A stretch of DNA of 6,875 nucleotides, taken from assembly GCA_947178465.1 (NCBI GenBank), contig CAMWYL010000177.1, positions 1-6,875 on the forward strand, read 5' to 3'. Position numbers and translations under genes: made by a program. The first letter of the stretch is position 1. Every line of letters starts with the position of its first letter. Below, one piece after another: positions 1 to 6,278 of this stretch. The stretch comes from an uncultured Lachnospiraceae bacterium. Its GTDB lineage: Bacteria; Bacillota; Clostridia; Lachnospirales; Lachnospiraceae. The notes below the pieces were generated by a model. The model ran no database searches, was not told where the DNA came from, and saw only the letters and a program-made list of their open reading frames with translations.

Positions 1-357
1 GGATAACAGGCCGATACCAAACCGCCCGATATAATCCGTCCGGATTCTGCCATCCTTGAGATTGCGTTTGGAGGATTCCCCGATAACGGCAAGGAACTGA
101 TGAATTTCATCCTCTGTCAATCCCTGCCCGTTATCTGAAAAGACAAGGCGGCTGCCCTCCTCTATCTCGAGCACGATTGTCCCCTGCACTTCAACGGCTT
201 CCCCTTTTGTCTCCTTCTCCCAAATCGTTCTCGCAGTAATGGCATCTACACCGTTTTGCAGAAGCTCCCTGACATAAACGTCGGGACTGCTGTATAAATG
301 GTCTGACAAAATCTCTATCATTCCACCCAGATTTACCTGAAAACGATAGTCATTCAT
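1..357 (-). CDS. HSP90-family ATPase (HtpG-like), N-terminal 119 residues, cut by window edge
   Basis: This is the start of an HSP90-family chaperone-like protein; its 3' part lies beyond base 1. The visible 119 residues carry all three nucleotide-binding elements of the GHKL (Bergerat) ATPase fold. The first is the N-box VYVRELLQNGVDA (27-39), with the catalytic-type Glu31, Mg-binding-type Asn35 and Asp38. The second is SDNGQGLT (74-81), with Asp75, Gly77 and Gly79. The third is GRFGIGLLS (111-119), the glycine-rich lid motif. The opening residues (NDYRFQVNLGGMIEILSDHLYSS) resemble the divergent bacterial 'HSP90 family protein' group more than classical HtpG, so I give no symbol. The ATG at 357 is preceded by GAGGAGGAG at 366-374, 8 nt upstream. 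It follows the 137-aa gene by 34 nt and is probably co-transcribed with it. The family call is firm; the cellular role of this subgroup is not known to me. Confidence 0.9.
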   Translation of the reverse strand, partial: MNDYRFQVNLGGMIEILSDHLYSSPDVYVRELLQNGVDAITARTIWEKETKGEAVEVQGTIVLEIEEGSRLVFSDNGQGLTEDEIHQFLAVIGESSKRNLKDGRIRTDYIGRFGIGLLS

Positions 358-391
358 AATTTCATCTCCTCCTCACAAATATCTGTCCGAT

Positions 392-805
392 TTATGACAT
401 CCATAAATGCTCCACTTTGCAGAGCCTGACCAAATCCCCTTGTTCTTCCACTGTATAGCGAAGTCCTCTGCCATACCTTGGTCCGAAATAATAATTCAGA
501 TACACCTGTTGCCGTTCTTCATCAACAGCAAATTCGGCTAACGCCTCCGAATAGAACATGCCGGATACCGGCGCCCTTTCCGGTTTCCGAGTCTTATCTG
601 TTTCCCTTAAGTTCCCTTCTGAATAATACCATGCATCCCATATATCCGTTACGGTAAGGAACTCTTTAATATTCCCTTTACCATATTTAATGAGCATTGC
701 CTTTGGTGCATTTCCGTAAATTGTATCCACGGTCGCCTGATGCACTGCCTCATCATATATTGCAATACATTCCTTCACCGCCCACGCAACAATGTCCTTC
801 TTCAC
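392..805 (-). CDS. Uncharacterised 137-aa protein, GTG start
   Basis: I do not recognise this family. It is a small, soluble-looking protein without signal peptide or membrane segment. Visible features are an N-terminal amphipathic stretch (1-30, KDIVAWAVKECIAIYDEA), a charged middle rich in Arg/Lys/Glu (64-79), and an aromatic and glycine-rich C-terminus, YLNYYFGPRYGRGLRY (102-117), ending in HLWMS. That tail could be the edge of a small beta-sheet domain of the kind seen in NTF2-like or immunity-type proteins, but this is only an impression. The frame is open up to an ATG at 859. I chose the GTG at 805 because AGGAGG lies exactly 6 nt before it, whereas the ATGs at 859 and 850 have no good site. 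It lies 60 nt after the stop of the 329-aa gene and 34 nt before the HSP90-like start, so it probably shares their transcript. Confidence 0.72.
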   Translation of the reverse strand: MKKDIVAWAVKECIAIYDEAVHQATVDTIYGNAPKAMLIKYGKGNIKEFLTVTDIWDAWYYSEGNLRETDKTRKPERAPVSGMFYSEALAEFAVDEERQQVYLNYYFGPRYGRGLRYTVEEQGDLVRLCKVEHLWMS

Positions 806-811
806 GTCGAA

Positions 812-817
812 CCTCCT
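812..817 (-). promoter_or_regulatory. Ribosome binding site deciding the GTG start at 805
   Basis: AGGAGG on the minus strand, 6 nt before a GTG codon. It is the only strong Shine-Dalgarno sequence near the start of this reading frame and argues against the longer ATG forms starting at 859 or 850. Confidence 0.7.
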
Positions 818-865
818 CACATTAACAGTATCGTAACCCCGTACCTCCATACATCCCAAATCCGC

Positions 866-1855
866 TCAACTGTTATTCTCAAGATATTGTTTCAGAAAGC
901 TCAATACCTCTATCGTACAGTCAACGACACGATTATGCTTATAATGTCTGTTACAGGAAAAATACCTGAAATATCCCCATGGGTCCTTTACCTGAGGTCC
1001 CCAATCCCAAAGTCCGTCCTCACGGGCATTCTCCAAGAGCCATTCAACGGCATTCGCCAAATATATTTCAGAACCCCTGAACCGGTTGATGTAGTTAAAG
1101 GTATCAAACCATCGTCTTGTCTGATTGAAAACAAAATTCTCCGGGAGCTTATCGGGAGTTTTATCCCAAAAATAACCGTTTTCATATGCCAGCCGCCCCA
1201 GATGCCGCAGCATGGCATCCTCCAGAGAAGCCGATATTTCCTGACGTCGCTTCAATAACAGCTCGCTCTGCATGGGCACCAGTCGTTTTTCCCTTGTCAG
1301 AAATACCTCATGCTGGGCCGCACTGTCCTTTTCGTAGGAATACTCGCCTTCCTCATATGCCCTGTTTGCAATGTACAGCCATTGGTGATATGTCTCATTG
1401 CACAAAGGGTGATTGGGCGTGATGGCCTCTAACAAATTGCAGACAATTGCGTTCTGCCATGGCTTAGCCCGCTCATTTTTTTCAAAAACCCCTTCACTGC
1501 CTGTACCGAAAAGCAGCTCCTGCAGATACTCGCTTGCCATAAACAGAATATCCCTGTCATCTATCGTGAGACCGATATATAGACAACGCTCAATTCCAAC
1601 GCCGGAAGTGGGAATCTTCGCCTTCGCGGAATAGTCCTTTGATCGGAGCTTTCCCCATCCGCCATGTATATCCTGCGTCTGATACATCTCCTCCACAATA
1701 TCGCTTTTCAAGAACGCTTCGCGCAGTACAGACAACGCCTCATCCTGATACGGGGTATCAAGCAAAGAAAACATTGCCTTGTATTTCACCGCCGGATACT
1801 TGCAAAAATCAAGAAGTGCCTCCACATGATCATTAAACTCTTTTCCCGTAAGCAT
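866..1855 (-). CDS. Uncharacterised 329-aa protein, likely alpha-helical toroid (terpene-cyclase/prenyltransferase-like fold)
   Basis: Function unknown. The protein looks largely helical and soluble. It holds one perfect QxxxGxW motif (QDIHGGW, 61-67), the 'QW' signature of squalene/hopene-cyclase and prenyltransferase-type alpha/alpha toroids. A degenerate second copy is seen near the end (AREDGLWDWG, 277-286). The C-terminus has aromatic-rich WGYFRYFSCNRHYKHNRVVDC (293-313), followed by a helix (TIEVLSFLKQYL). I see no DxDD or DDxxD motif, so terpene cyclisation or prenyl transfer should not be assumed; the fold may be used for something else. The ATG at 1855 is preceded by AGGG about 9 nt upstream and AAGG closer in, so the start is acceptable but not strong. 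It follows the 194-aa gene by 77 nt and precedes the 137-aa gene by 60 nt. The ORF is certain; the fold call is an inference of moderate strength. Confidence 0.85.
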   Translation of the reverse strand: MLTGKEFNDHVEALLDFCKYPAVKYKAMFSLLDTPYQDEALSVLREAFLKSDIVEEMYQTQDIHGGWGKLRSKDYSAKAKIPTSGVGIERCLYIGLTIDDRDILFMASEYLQELLFGTGSEGVFEKNERAKPWQNAIVCNLLEAITPNHPLCNETYHQWLYIANRAYEEGEYSYEKDSAAQHEVFLTREKRLVPMQSELLLKRRQEISASLEDAMLRHLGRLAYENGYFWDKTPDKLPENFVFNQTRRWFDTFNYINRFRGSEIYLANAVEWLLENAREDGLWDWGPQVKDPWGYFRYFSCNRHYKHNRVVDCTIEVLSFLKQYLENNS

Positions 1856-1932
1856 ATCCTTATTCCCTGCCTTATTATCCCCATTTTAGAAATCCTTTGA
1901 CTTTTCCTGTTTTTTCATTTTATCGTTCAGGC

Positions 1933-2517
1933 TCAGGGACACTCTAATTCCACATGGAACAGGTCATAAAACTGTTGTGCCCATTCTTTTGTCCGGTAAA
2001 ACACAATGCATTCCTGATATCCGTCACTGGTGACAAACAGATGACTTTCTGTATTCTGTTCCTCTATCACTTTCTCCATAAAGGTCAAAATACCCGTATC
2101 AAACCAATCATACTCGACCTTTGCTTCATATTGATAAGCTGTCCCATTACACAAAAACTTTACCGGTTGGATACCTTTTCCGGCCTCAAAGACTTCCGTA
2201 GAAAAAACTTCCTCTATGTCCGTAATTACAAGTTCCCCATGGGACAGACCGGAAATGCTCTCAAGAAATCTCGTATACATATCTGAAACATCCATAACTT
2301 CTACATCAAACGAATACAGTTCTGCCGGTCCCGTCTCAGTGCGGGCCCCGACCATACTCAGAATCATGCCAAGAAACTGTTCAGACTCCATAGACTCCAA
2401 TATCTCCTGCGGCATATTAAGCCCCCACAATGCGATTTTCTCCTCCTGCACCATGGCATCAATTCCAAGCTTCTTCAATTTTTCCAAATTATCGTGGATA
2501 AGTGCCTTTACATCCAT
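1933..2517 (-). CDS. Uncharacterised 194-aa protein
   Basis: I do not recognise this family. No signal peptide or membrane helix is visible. The N-terminal 20 residues are a charged helix (LIHDNLEKLKKLGID), followed by a mixed region with Met-rich stretches (42-56). The C-terminal half (about 95-194) looks like a compact alpha/beta domain: FLCNGTAYQYEAKVEYDWFD (121-140), then FMEKVIEEQ, HLFVTSDGYQECIVFYR and a final WAQQFYDLFHVEL. This pattern is seen in several small uncharacterised or immunity-like Bacillota proteins, but I cannot name one. I start it at the ATG at 2517, which has GGAG 9 nt upstream. The alternative ATG at 2532 adds five residues (MERND), but its AAGGA abuts the start codon with no spacing. 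It sits between the palindromic block upstream and the 329-aa gene downstream. Confidence 0.78.
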   Translation of the reverse strand: MDVKALIHDNLEKLKKLGIDAMVQEEKIALWGLNMPQEILESMESEQFLGMILSMVGARTETGPAELYSFDVEVMDVSDMYTRFLESISGLSHGELVITDIEEVFSTEVFEAGKGIQPVKFLCNGTAYQYEAKVEYDWFDTGILTFMEKVIEEQNTESHLFVTSDGYQECIVFYRTKEWAQQFYDLFHVELECP

Positions 2518-2526
2518 ATCGTTACG

Positions 2527-2530
2527 CTCC
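2527..2530 (-). promoter_or_regulatory. Ribosome binding site favouring the ATG at 2517
   Basis: GGAG on the minus strand, 9 nt before the ATG at 2517. It overlaps the alternative start at 2532, whose own purine run (AAGGA) touches the ATG directly and is badly placed. Confidence 0.45.
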
Positions 2531-2556
2531 ATTCCTTATTTTTTATGATTTCTTAG

Positions 2557-2677
2557 TTGAAACGCTGATTAAAGCGTTTCCCGCACCGGATTTGCGCTGT
2601 GAAGCAGTATATTCCTCTGCAAATCCGTGTGCATCCGCCGGAGGCTTTAAGGAAGTGCTGATTTAATCAGCGCTTCC
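2557..2677. repeat. MITE-like palindromic intergenic element, 121 bp
   Basis: The intergenic block is built from three inverted repeats. The left hairpin pairs 2559-2566 with 2573-2580 (GAAACGCT/AGCGTTTC). A central hairpin pairs 2583-2595 with 2619-2632 (GCACCGGATTTGC/GCAAATCCGTGTGC, one bulged base). The right hairpin pairs 2648-2661 with 2667-2680, 14 bp with one G-T wobble. The two ends are also inverted copies of each other: GAAACGCTGATTAAA (2559-2573) matches the reverse complement of 2662-2676 at 14 of 15 positions. A short direct repeat, CTTAG, stands at 2552-2556 and 2677-2681 and could be a target duplication. There is no room for a transposase, so if mobile it would be non-autonomous. 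Alternatively these are stacked terminators or a structured RNA; I see no strong T-run after the hairpins. Confidence 0.5.
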
Positions 2678-2680
2678 TTA
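2648..2680 (-). terminator. Strong hairpin after the lipoprotein gene, possible terminator
   Basis: A 14-bp stem (2648-2661 with 2667-2680, loop TTTAA) begins 15 nt after the lipoprotein stop codon in the direction of transcription. It is followed on the minus strand only by AGCCTCC rather than a U-tract. It may end or slow the lipoprotein transcript, or be the end of the palindromic element. Termination is a guess from position and stability. Confidence 0.3.
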
Positions 2681-2695
2681 GATAACTCCATATTT

Positions 2696-3505
2696 TTACC
2701 AACCGGCAATTTCTTTTCTTAACGCCTCATATTCTTTCATGGATATTTTCTCATCTCGGAAAGTAAAGTCGCTGTTTTCGTCATATTCTTGAGGTGAATT
2801 CCAATATTCTGCACTTAGCTGAATTTCGTCCGCAATATTTCCTTCATCATCGTATCTTGTCAGCCAATACATCTGCCTTCCTGCATGTGAAGTATCACAA
2901 TGCACAATCCATGTTGCATTATCGTAATTCGTATAAAACAGAACTCCTGCCGTTCCCTCCCCTTGTGCTAACACATATACCTTTCCGCCCCTCGCATCGA
3001 AATATATCCCACCATAGGGACCATCCACAATCAGTTCGTTTTCGCCATCATTATCCAAGTCAATCCGTTCTCCGACAGAATAGCTGAAATAATCTTCCTC
3101 CTCAGACGAAATTAGGTCAGATATCATAAGTGATTGTTCTTCATTGTCATAAACTGCGGGAAGCTCACCGGCAAGAAAAGCATCCAACAGTTCTTCCGGT
3201 TCAAGCGTTTCCGTGGAATATAATAATGCTTCCTCATCCGTGTGCGTCTCTTGTACACTGCTTTCTTCCGTTGATATTTCCTGCAATGCTTCTGATGCAG
3301 AGACATCCTGTACCGTGTCTTCCTCAACAGATCCTTCGGGAACATGCTCCTCTGAATCTGCTTCCTGTGTTTCATCCAAAGACGGTATTTCTTCATTCAT
3401 ATCTGAAGTTATTGCATCCTGTTCCCGGGAAGCACCACAACCGCTCAATGCGAATGCACAAAGCAGAACGATAGCAGTATTTTTGATATGTCTTTTTGTA
3501 ATCAT
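2696..3505 (-). CDS. Acidic secreted lipoprotein with DxDNDG calcium-loop-like motif
   Basis: This is a 269-aa lipoprotein predicted to be anchored outside the cell membrane. Residues 1-22 form a type II signal peptide (MITKRHIKN, then a hydrophobic AIVLLCAFAL) ending in lipobox LSGC, with Cys23 as the lipidated residue. Residues 24 to about 105 are a very acidic, Glu/Asp/Ser/Thr-rich linker, probably disordered. The C-terminal part (about 105-269) is a folded domain containing IDLDNDGENELIVDG (148-162). This Asp-rich loop resembles those of FG-GAP or EF-hand-like calcium sites. Aromatic strands follow (GGIYFDARGGKVYVLAQ, ATWIVHCD). The ligand and job are unknown. I chose the ATG at 3505: it has GGAGAGG 9 nt upstream, while the ATG at 3523 has no binding site and would add six charged residues before the signal. 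It lies 58 nt after the rtcB stop. Confidence 0.85.
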   Translation of the reverse strand: MITKRHIKNTAIVLLCAFALSGCGASREQDAITSDMNEEIPSLDETQEADSEEHVPEGSVEEDTVQDVSASEALQEISTEESSVQETHTDEEALLYSTETLEPEELLDAFLAGELPAVYDNEEQSLMISDLISSEEEDYFSYSVGERIDLDNDGENELIVDGPYGGIYFDARGGKVYVLAQGEGTAGVLFYTNYDNATWIVHCDTSHAGRQMYWLTRYDDEGNIADEIQLSAEYWNSPQEYDENSDFTFRDEKISMKEYEALRKEIAGW

Positions 3506-3514
3506 TATCTTTTG

Positions 3515-3521
3515 CCTCTCC
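3515..3521 (-). promoter_or_regulatory. Ribosome binding site deciding the lipoprotein start at 3505
   Basis: GGAGAGG on the minus strand, 9 nt before the ATG at 3505. It overlaps the upstream ATG at 3523, which itself lacks any Shine-Dalgarno sequence. Confidence 0.6.
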
Positions 3522-3563
3522 ATGGTTTATTGAATTATTGTACCGAAAACCCACCCACGGGAT

Positions 3564-5063
3564 TTAGCTTTTTACCGTAAAAATCGGTTCCATCCGCGCC
3601 ACCGGAGCCGCCATATTATGCGTTGTATGTACCGCAATTACTTCATCAATATCCTTATACGCATACGGTGCCTCCGCCCGAATGGATTCTTCCCATTTTT
3701 TCAATATATCAGCTCTGCCTTTTAAATCCGTGCGTGCCGGATCAATCGGCGTAATAACATGAAACTTTTTCATAAACCGATTAAATGCTTCATCATTCCC
3801 CTTGATTGCATCACCACGGGATTTTTTCCGCCCGGCGCCATGGCTGGCGCTCCAAAGCGAACCGGAATTTCCCAACCCACGAAGCAGATAGCTGGAGCTG
3901 CCCATGGAACCGGGAATCATCACCGGTTCGCCATAATAAGCAAATTCCGTACCTTCCATTTCTTCGCATCCACCGGCACAGCAGGCTCCCTTTCGGTGAA
4001 TATAATATTCTTCACCGTCAATCTGCTTTTTCCAAATATAATTATGCGGGGCGTCATAAAGCAACTCCATATCGCACGCACCCAGCACACTTGTGAAAAC
4101 ATCCTGAATCATAAAACCAAGAAACAGGCGATTTGCAAAGCCAAAATTAGCAGCATTTCCGGAAGTGGACCGGAAACGGTTCCATGCATCCGATACTGCA
4201 CAAGCCTCCGGTATCAGATAAATCTTATTTTCAGGATGAGCCACCCCGGTCGGATAAATATCCTGACAAATCTTACGGTTCAGTAAACCACTGTGATGAC
4301 CAATTGTCAAAGAACCTGCATGAATCATCACCACTACGGCTCCTTTTTTAATATTCCATGCATTTGCGGTCTGACCATCATAAATCTCAGCAACCCGCTG
4401 CACTTCCATGAAATGATTACCGCCGCCGATTGTTCCTATCTGATCATCATAAGCCAATTGACCATAGTCGCCAATAAAATCCTCTAATCCCTCCGTATCA
4501 TCTGCCTTTAAGCTCCCTCGAAACACCGTGCGATTCAACCATTTTTCCTGAATCTCAGACTGATAATACCGCCACAAACCAATCTTTTTGCCGTCATTAC
4601 TCGTTTCCAATACCCCTTCAAGTCCATAACGCAACAATGCCTGTCGCTGCCTTCCCGTCATCGGAATCTGCCTGCCACCCTCAAAAAAAATGTGGCGAAG
4701 TTTCTTTGTTAATTCAGGAAGCTTTTCCTGAATCTGCTCCTCAGACAGGTCCGTCGTGTAAAACCGCATGCCACAGTTAATATCATTTCCCATTGCCTGG
4801 GGGACCGCAAAGCCTTTTGTCATCATCACTGTTCCAATCGGAATACCTGACCCTTTATGAAAGTCAGGAGTCAAAATAATTTTCTCAATCCGTTGCTTAT
4901 CTCCCTGAAAAAAATCCGGAACTGCCGTCAGCCTTGCCAGAGTTTCCTCTAACGCTGTCATCTGATGTAACTCTGCCGTTGCATTTTTATCCGGTACGGA
5001 ACCCTCCGGCAGATAACAGGATATTATGTTGTTTCTGTCTTTAAACTCAATTTTATGTACCAT
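3564..5063 (-). CDS. rtcB: RtcB-family RNA ligase (3'-phosphate/2',3'-cyclic-phosphate to 5'-OH)
   Basis: RtcB ligases join RNA 3'-phosphate or cyclic-phosphate ends to 5'-hydroxyl ends, using GTP and Mn2+, in tRNA or rRNA repair. The 499-aa protein carries the family signatures in order: PDFHKGSGIPIGTV (66-79); GNDINCGMR (92-100), with metal ligands Asp94 and Cys97; GTIGGGNHFMEV (210-221), with Asn216 and His217; MIHAG (246-250), with His248; PHN (339-341), with His340; HRKGA (356-360); PGSMGSSSYLLRG (384-396); and SHGAGR (407-412), whose His408 matches the guanylylated histidine. Near the end are APVARMEPI and Lys498, matching the conserved C-terminal lysine. The usual HSGSR motif is HAGSL here. 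Length is near the archaeal type (about 480) and longer than E. coli RtcB (about 408). The ATG at 5063 has GGAGG 6 nt upstream. No rtcA, rtcR, archease or prfH is visible nearby. Confidence 0.95.
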   Translation of the reverse strand: MVHKIEFKDRNNIISCYLPEGSVPDKNATAELHQMTALEETLARLTAVPDFFQGDKQRIEKIILTPDFHKGSGIPIGTVMMTKGFAVPQAMGNDINCGMRFYTTDLSEEQIQEKLPELTKKLRHIFFEGGRQIPMTGRQRQALLRYGLEGVLETSNDGKKIGLWRYYQSEIQEKWLNRTVFRGSLKADDTEGLEDFIGDYGQLAYDDQIGTIGGGNHFMEVQRVAEIYDGQTANAWNIKKGAVVVMIHAGSLTIGHHSGLLNRKICQDIYPTGVAHPENKIYLIPEACAVSDAWNRFRSTSGNAANFGFANRLFLGFMIQDVFTSVLGACDMELLYDAPHNYIWKKQIDGEEYYIHRKGACCAGGCEEMEGTEFAYYGEPVMIPGSMGSSSYLLRGLGNSGSLWSASHGAGRKKSRGDAIKGNDEAFNRFMKKFHVITPIDPARTDLKGRADILKKWEESIRAEAPYAYKDIDEVIAVHTTHNMAAPVARMEPIFTVKS

Positions 5064-5098
5064 AGCGCGCCTCCGGCATAAACCTATACCCTCTGCCT

Positions 5099-5126
5099 AT
5101 TATACTAAACCTGTTTACATTTACAG
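5099..5126 (-). promoter_or_regulatory. Candidate promoter for rtcB, with a small dyad in the spacer
   Basis: A perfect -10 hexamer TATAAT (5104 to 5099) lies about 36 nt before the rtcB ATG. The best -35 match is weak, CTGTAA at 5126-5121 (16-nt spacer), overlapping the stop codon of the SUFU gene. Between them is a perfect palindrome, TAAAC-AG-GTTTA (5106-5117), in a position where a repressor could act. rtcB may therefore be transcribed separately from the genes upstream. Confidence 0.4.
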
Positions 5127-6221
5127 CCGCACCTTCCCAACTCCATTAAACACATGAAGCTCTTCCATGCATCCTGCCAACAGCTCTATTGCCGACTCTG
5201 TTCCGATTTCCTTAATTTTCTTAAACTCCTCTTCCTTTAAGGGAACTATCCAGAGTAAATTAATTTTATCTCCCATAAAATCAGGATAATCCGGTGCGGC
5301 AATCTGAGGCAAAAGTCTGGAATTCAAAAGCCACACGGCACTGAAGCCTTCTATCGCATCACAGGGTACTGTATGCCCATGTCCCAAAAAGCTAATCTCC
5401 TGCCACGGAATACGGGATAGGGCTGCAATATAAGAATACATTTTCATGCATATGTCACTCTGCTCCTCTGATGCGGCAAAGCCAAGCTCTATCCTCCGAA
5501 AATCCGATGTTTCCTCCTGAAAATATTGCTCCACCTGTGGCATGGGAAGCAGGCTCACCCCTACAGTGATACCATAATGCACCCCATCCTTAGTACCTGC
5601 GACCAAAACTTTAGGCGGAAATTTTTTACCATCAATTCCCAAATATTTCTCCGGCTTCCCGAAAAAGTCCTCCACGGCTTTCTCATGCAACTGCCGCACT
5701 TCCTCCCAATATTCACCTTCGAAATAATTCCAAAACTCCCGGCTTTTGTACACTCTGGCTCCCAACACCTCTTCCGCCTGAGTCAGTTCCCATGCATATG
5801 GCGCTGTCCCCAAAGCATATCTGGAATATCCGCTAAAGCCCTGATAACCGCTCCATCCGGGAATTACACAAAGCAGCGTATCTCCCTCCAAAAGCGCTGC
5901 CGCATCTCCTTCTTCAAACCAGACAATAGACAACATTTCCCGATTCAGCCGGATACCGGCCTCATCATGTTTTACAAATTCTCTTGGCATAGCCGGCGCC
6001 ATACCGCCTTTCATTGCATCTGCATCAAGCCTGTCCGGCGCTTTTCCCACATTACATATCCAACAGCTCTTCATGTACGCATTCTCCATTCCTGCATGAA
6101 ACCAAAGGTAAAAATAGCAGCAGGTGTCACTCTCCTCCACAAATGCCTGTATCCGGCAGCTTGGAGATTGGCTTTCCGCTAAAATAACCGGCTCTGACGG
6201 CTTCTTCTTTTTTCCAAACAT
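5121..6221 (-). CDS. Suppressor-of-fused (SUFU) domain protein with extra N-terminal domain
   Basis: The C-terminal half (about 200-350 of 366 residues) matches the bacterial SUFU-domain pattern. It has PPKVLVAGTKDGVHYGITVG (202-221), RRIELGFAAS (242-251), a helix AALSRIPW, LGHGHTVPCDAI (279-290), FSAVWLLNS (293-301), and the typical ending INLLWIVPLKEEEFKKIKEIGTESAIELL (320-348). The last segment carries the 'PLxxEE' and 'GxExxxELL' signature. Bacterial SUFU proteins are best known as immunity proteins in polymorphic toxin systems and are found in many Bacillota genomes without an obvious toxin. The N-terminal 180 residues start with a basic MFGKKKK and are rich in aromatic and Cys residues (CCYFYLWF, CWIC); I cannot assign them. 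No signal peptide is present, so it is cytosolic. The ATG at 6221 has AGGAGG 8 nt upstream. It follows rlmH by 57 nt with no terminator between them. Domain call good, role unproven. Confidence 0.82.
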   Translation of the reverse strand: MFGKKKKPSEPVILAESQSPSCRIQAFVEESDTCCYFYLWFHAGMENAYMKSCWICNVGKAPDRLDADAMKGGMAPAMPREFVKHDEAGIRLNREMLSIVWFEEGDAAALLEGDTLLCVIPGWSGYQGFSGYSRYALGTAPYAWELTQAEEVLGARVYKSREFWNYFEGEYWEEVRQLHEKAVEDFFGKPEKYLGIDGKKFPPKVLVAGTKDGVHYGITVGVSLLPMPQVEQYFQEETSDFRRIELGFAASEEQSDICMKMYSYIAALSRIPWQEISFLGHGHTVPCDAIEGFSAVWLLNSRLLPQIAAPDYPDFMGDKINLLWIVPLKEEEFKKIKEIGTESAIELLAGCMEELHVFNGVGKVRL

Positions 6222-6278
6222 ATAACGCGCCTCCTGTATTGTTCGTCTTTTTCATGGATACAATCCTGCCCATACAAC

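Noticed and set aside
740..1258. Plus-strand open frame of 172 codons
   Set aside because: It lies antisense to the 329-aa and 137-aa genes, has no ribosome binding site, and its composition is that of the complement of a coding frame.
1876..1908. Ten-codon reading frame (MKKQEKSKDF) in the gap before the 329-aa gene
   Set aside because: No ribosome binding site and far too short to support.
2583..2632. Central hairpin as a riboswitch or small RNA
   Set aside because: It pairs well, but I recognise no riboswitch core, promoter or terminator, and the inverted ends of the whole block explain it better as part of a repeat element.
3537..3542. TACAAT as a -10 box for the lipoprotein gene
   Set aside because: No acceptable -35 hexamer at 15-19 nt upstream (AAATCC at 17 nt); too weak to annotate.
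3543..3565. Possible rho-independent terminator after rtcB
   Set aside because: The minus-strand sequence has CCC and GGG with a T-run (GGGTTTT), but the stem is only 3 bp before a mismatch and cannot be supported.
5526..6182. Plus-strand open frame of 218 codons
   Set aside because: Fully antisense to the SUFU gene, which has a recognisable domain and a good start site; the plus-strand product resembles no family.
3564..6221. SUFU plus RtcB as a toxin-immunity or RNA-repair defence system
   Set aside because: No toxin, nuclease, rtcA, rtcR or archease is present, and a likely promoter separates the two genes; adjacency alone is not enough.
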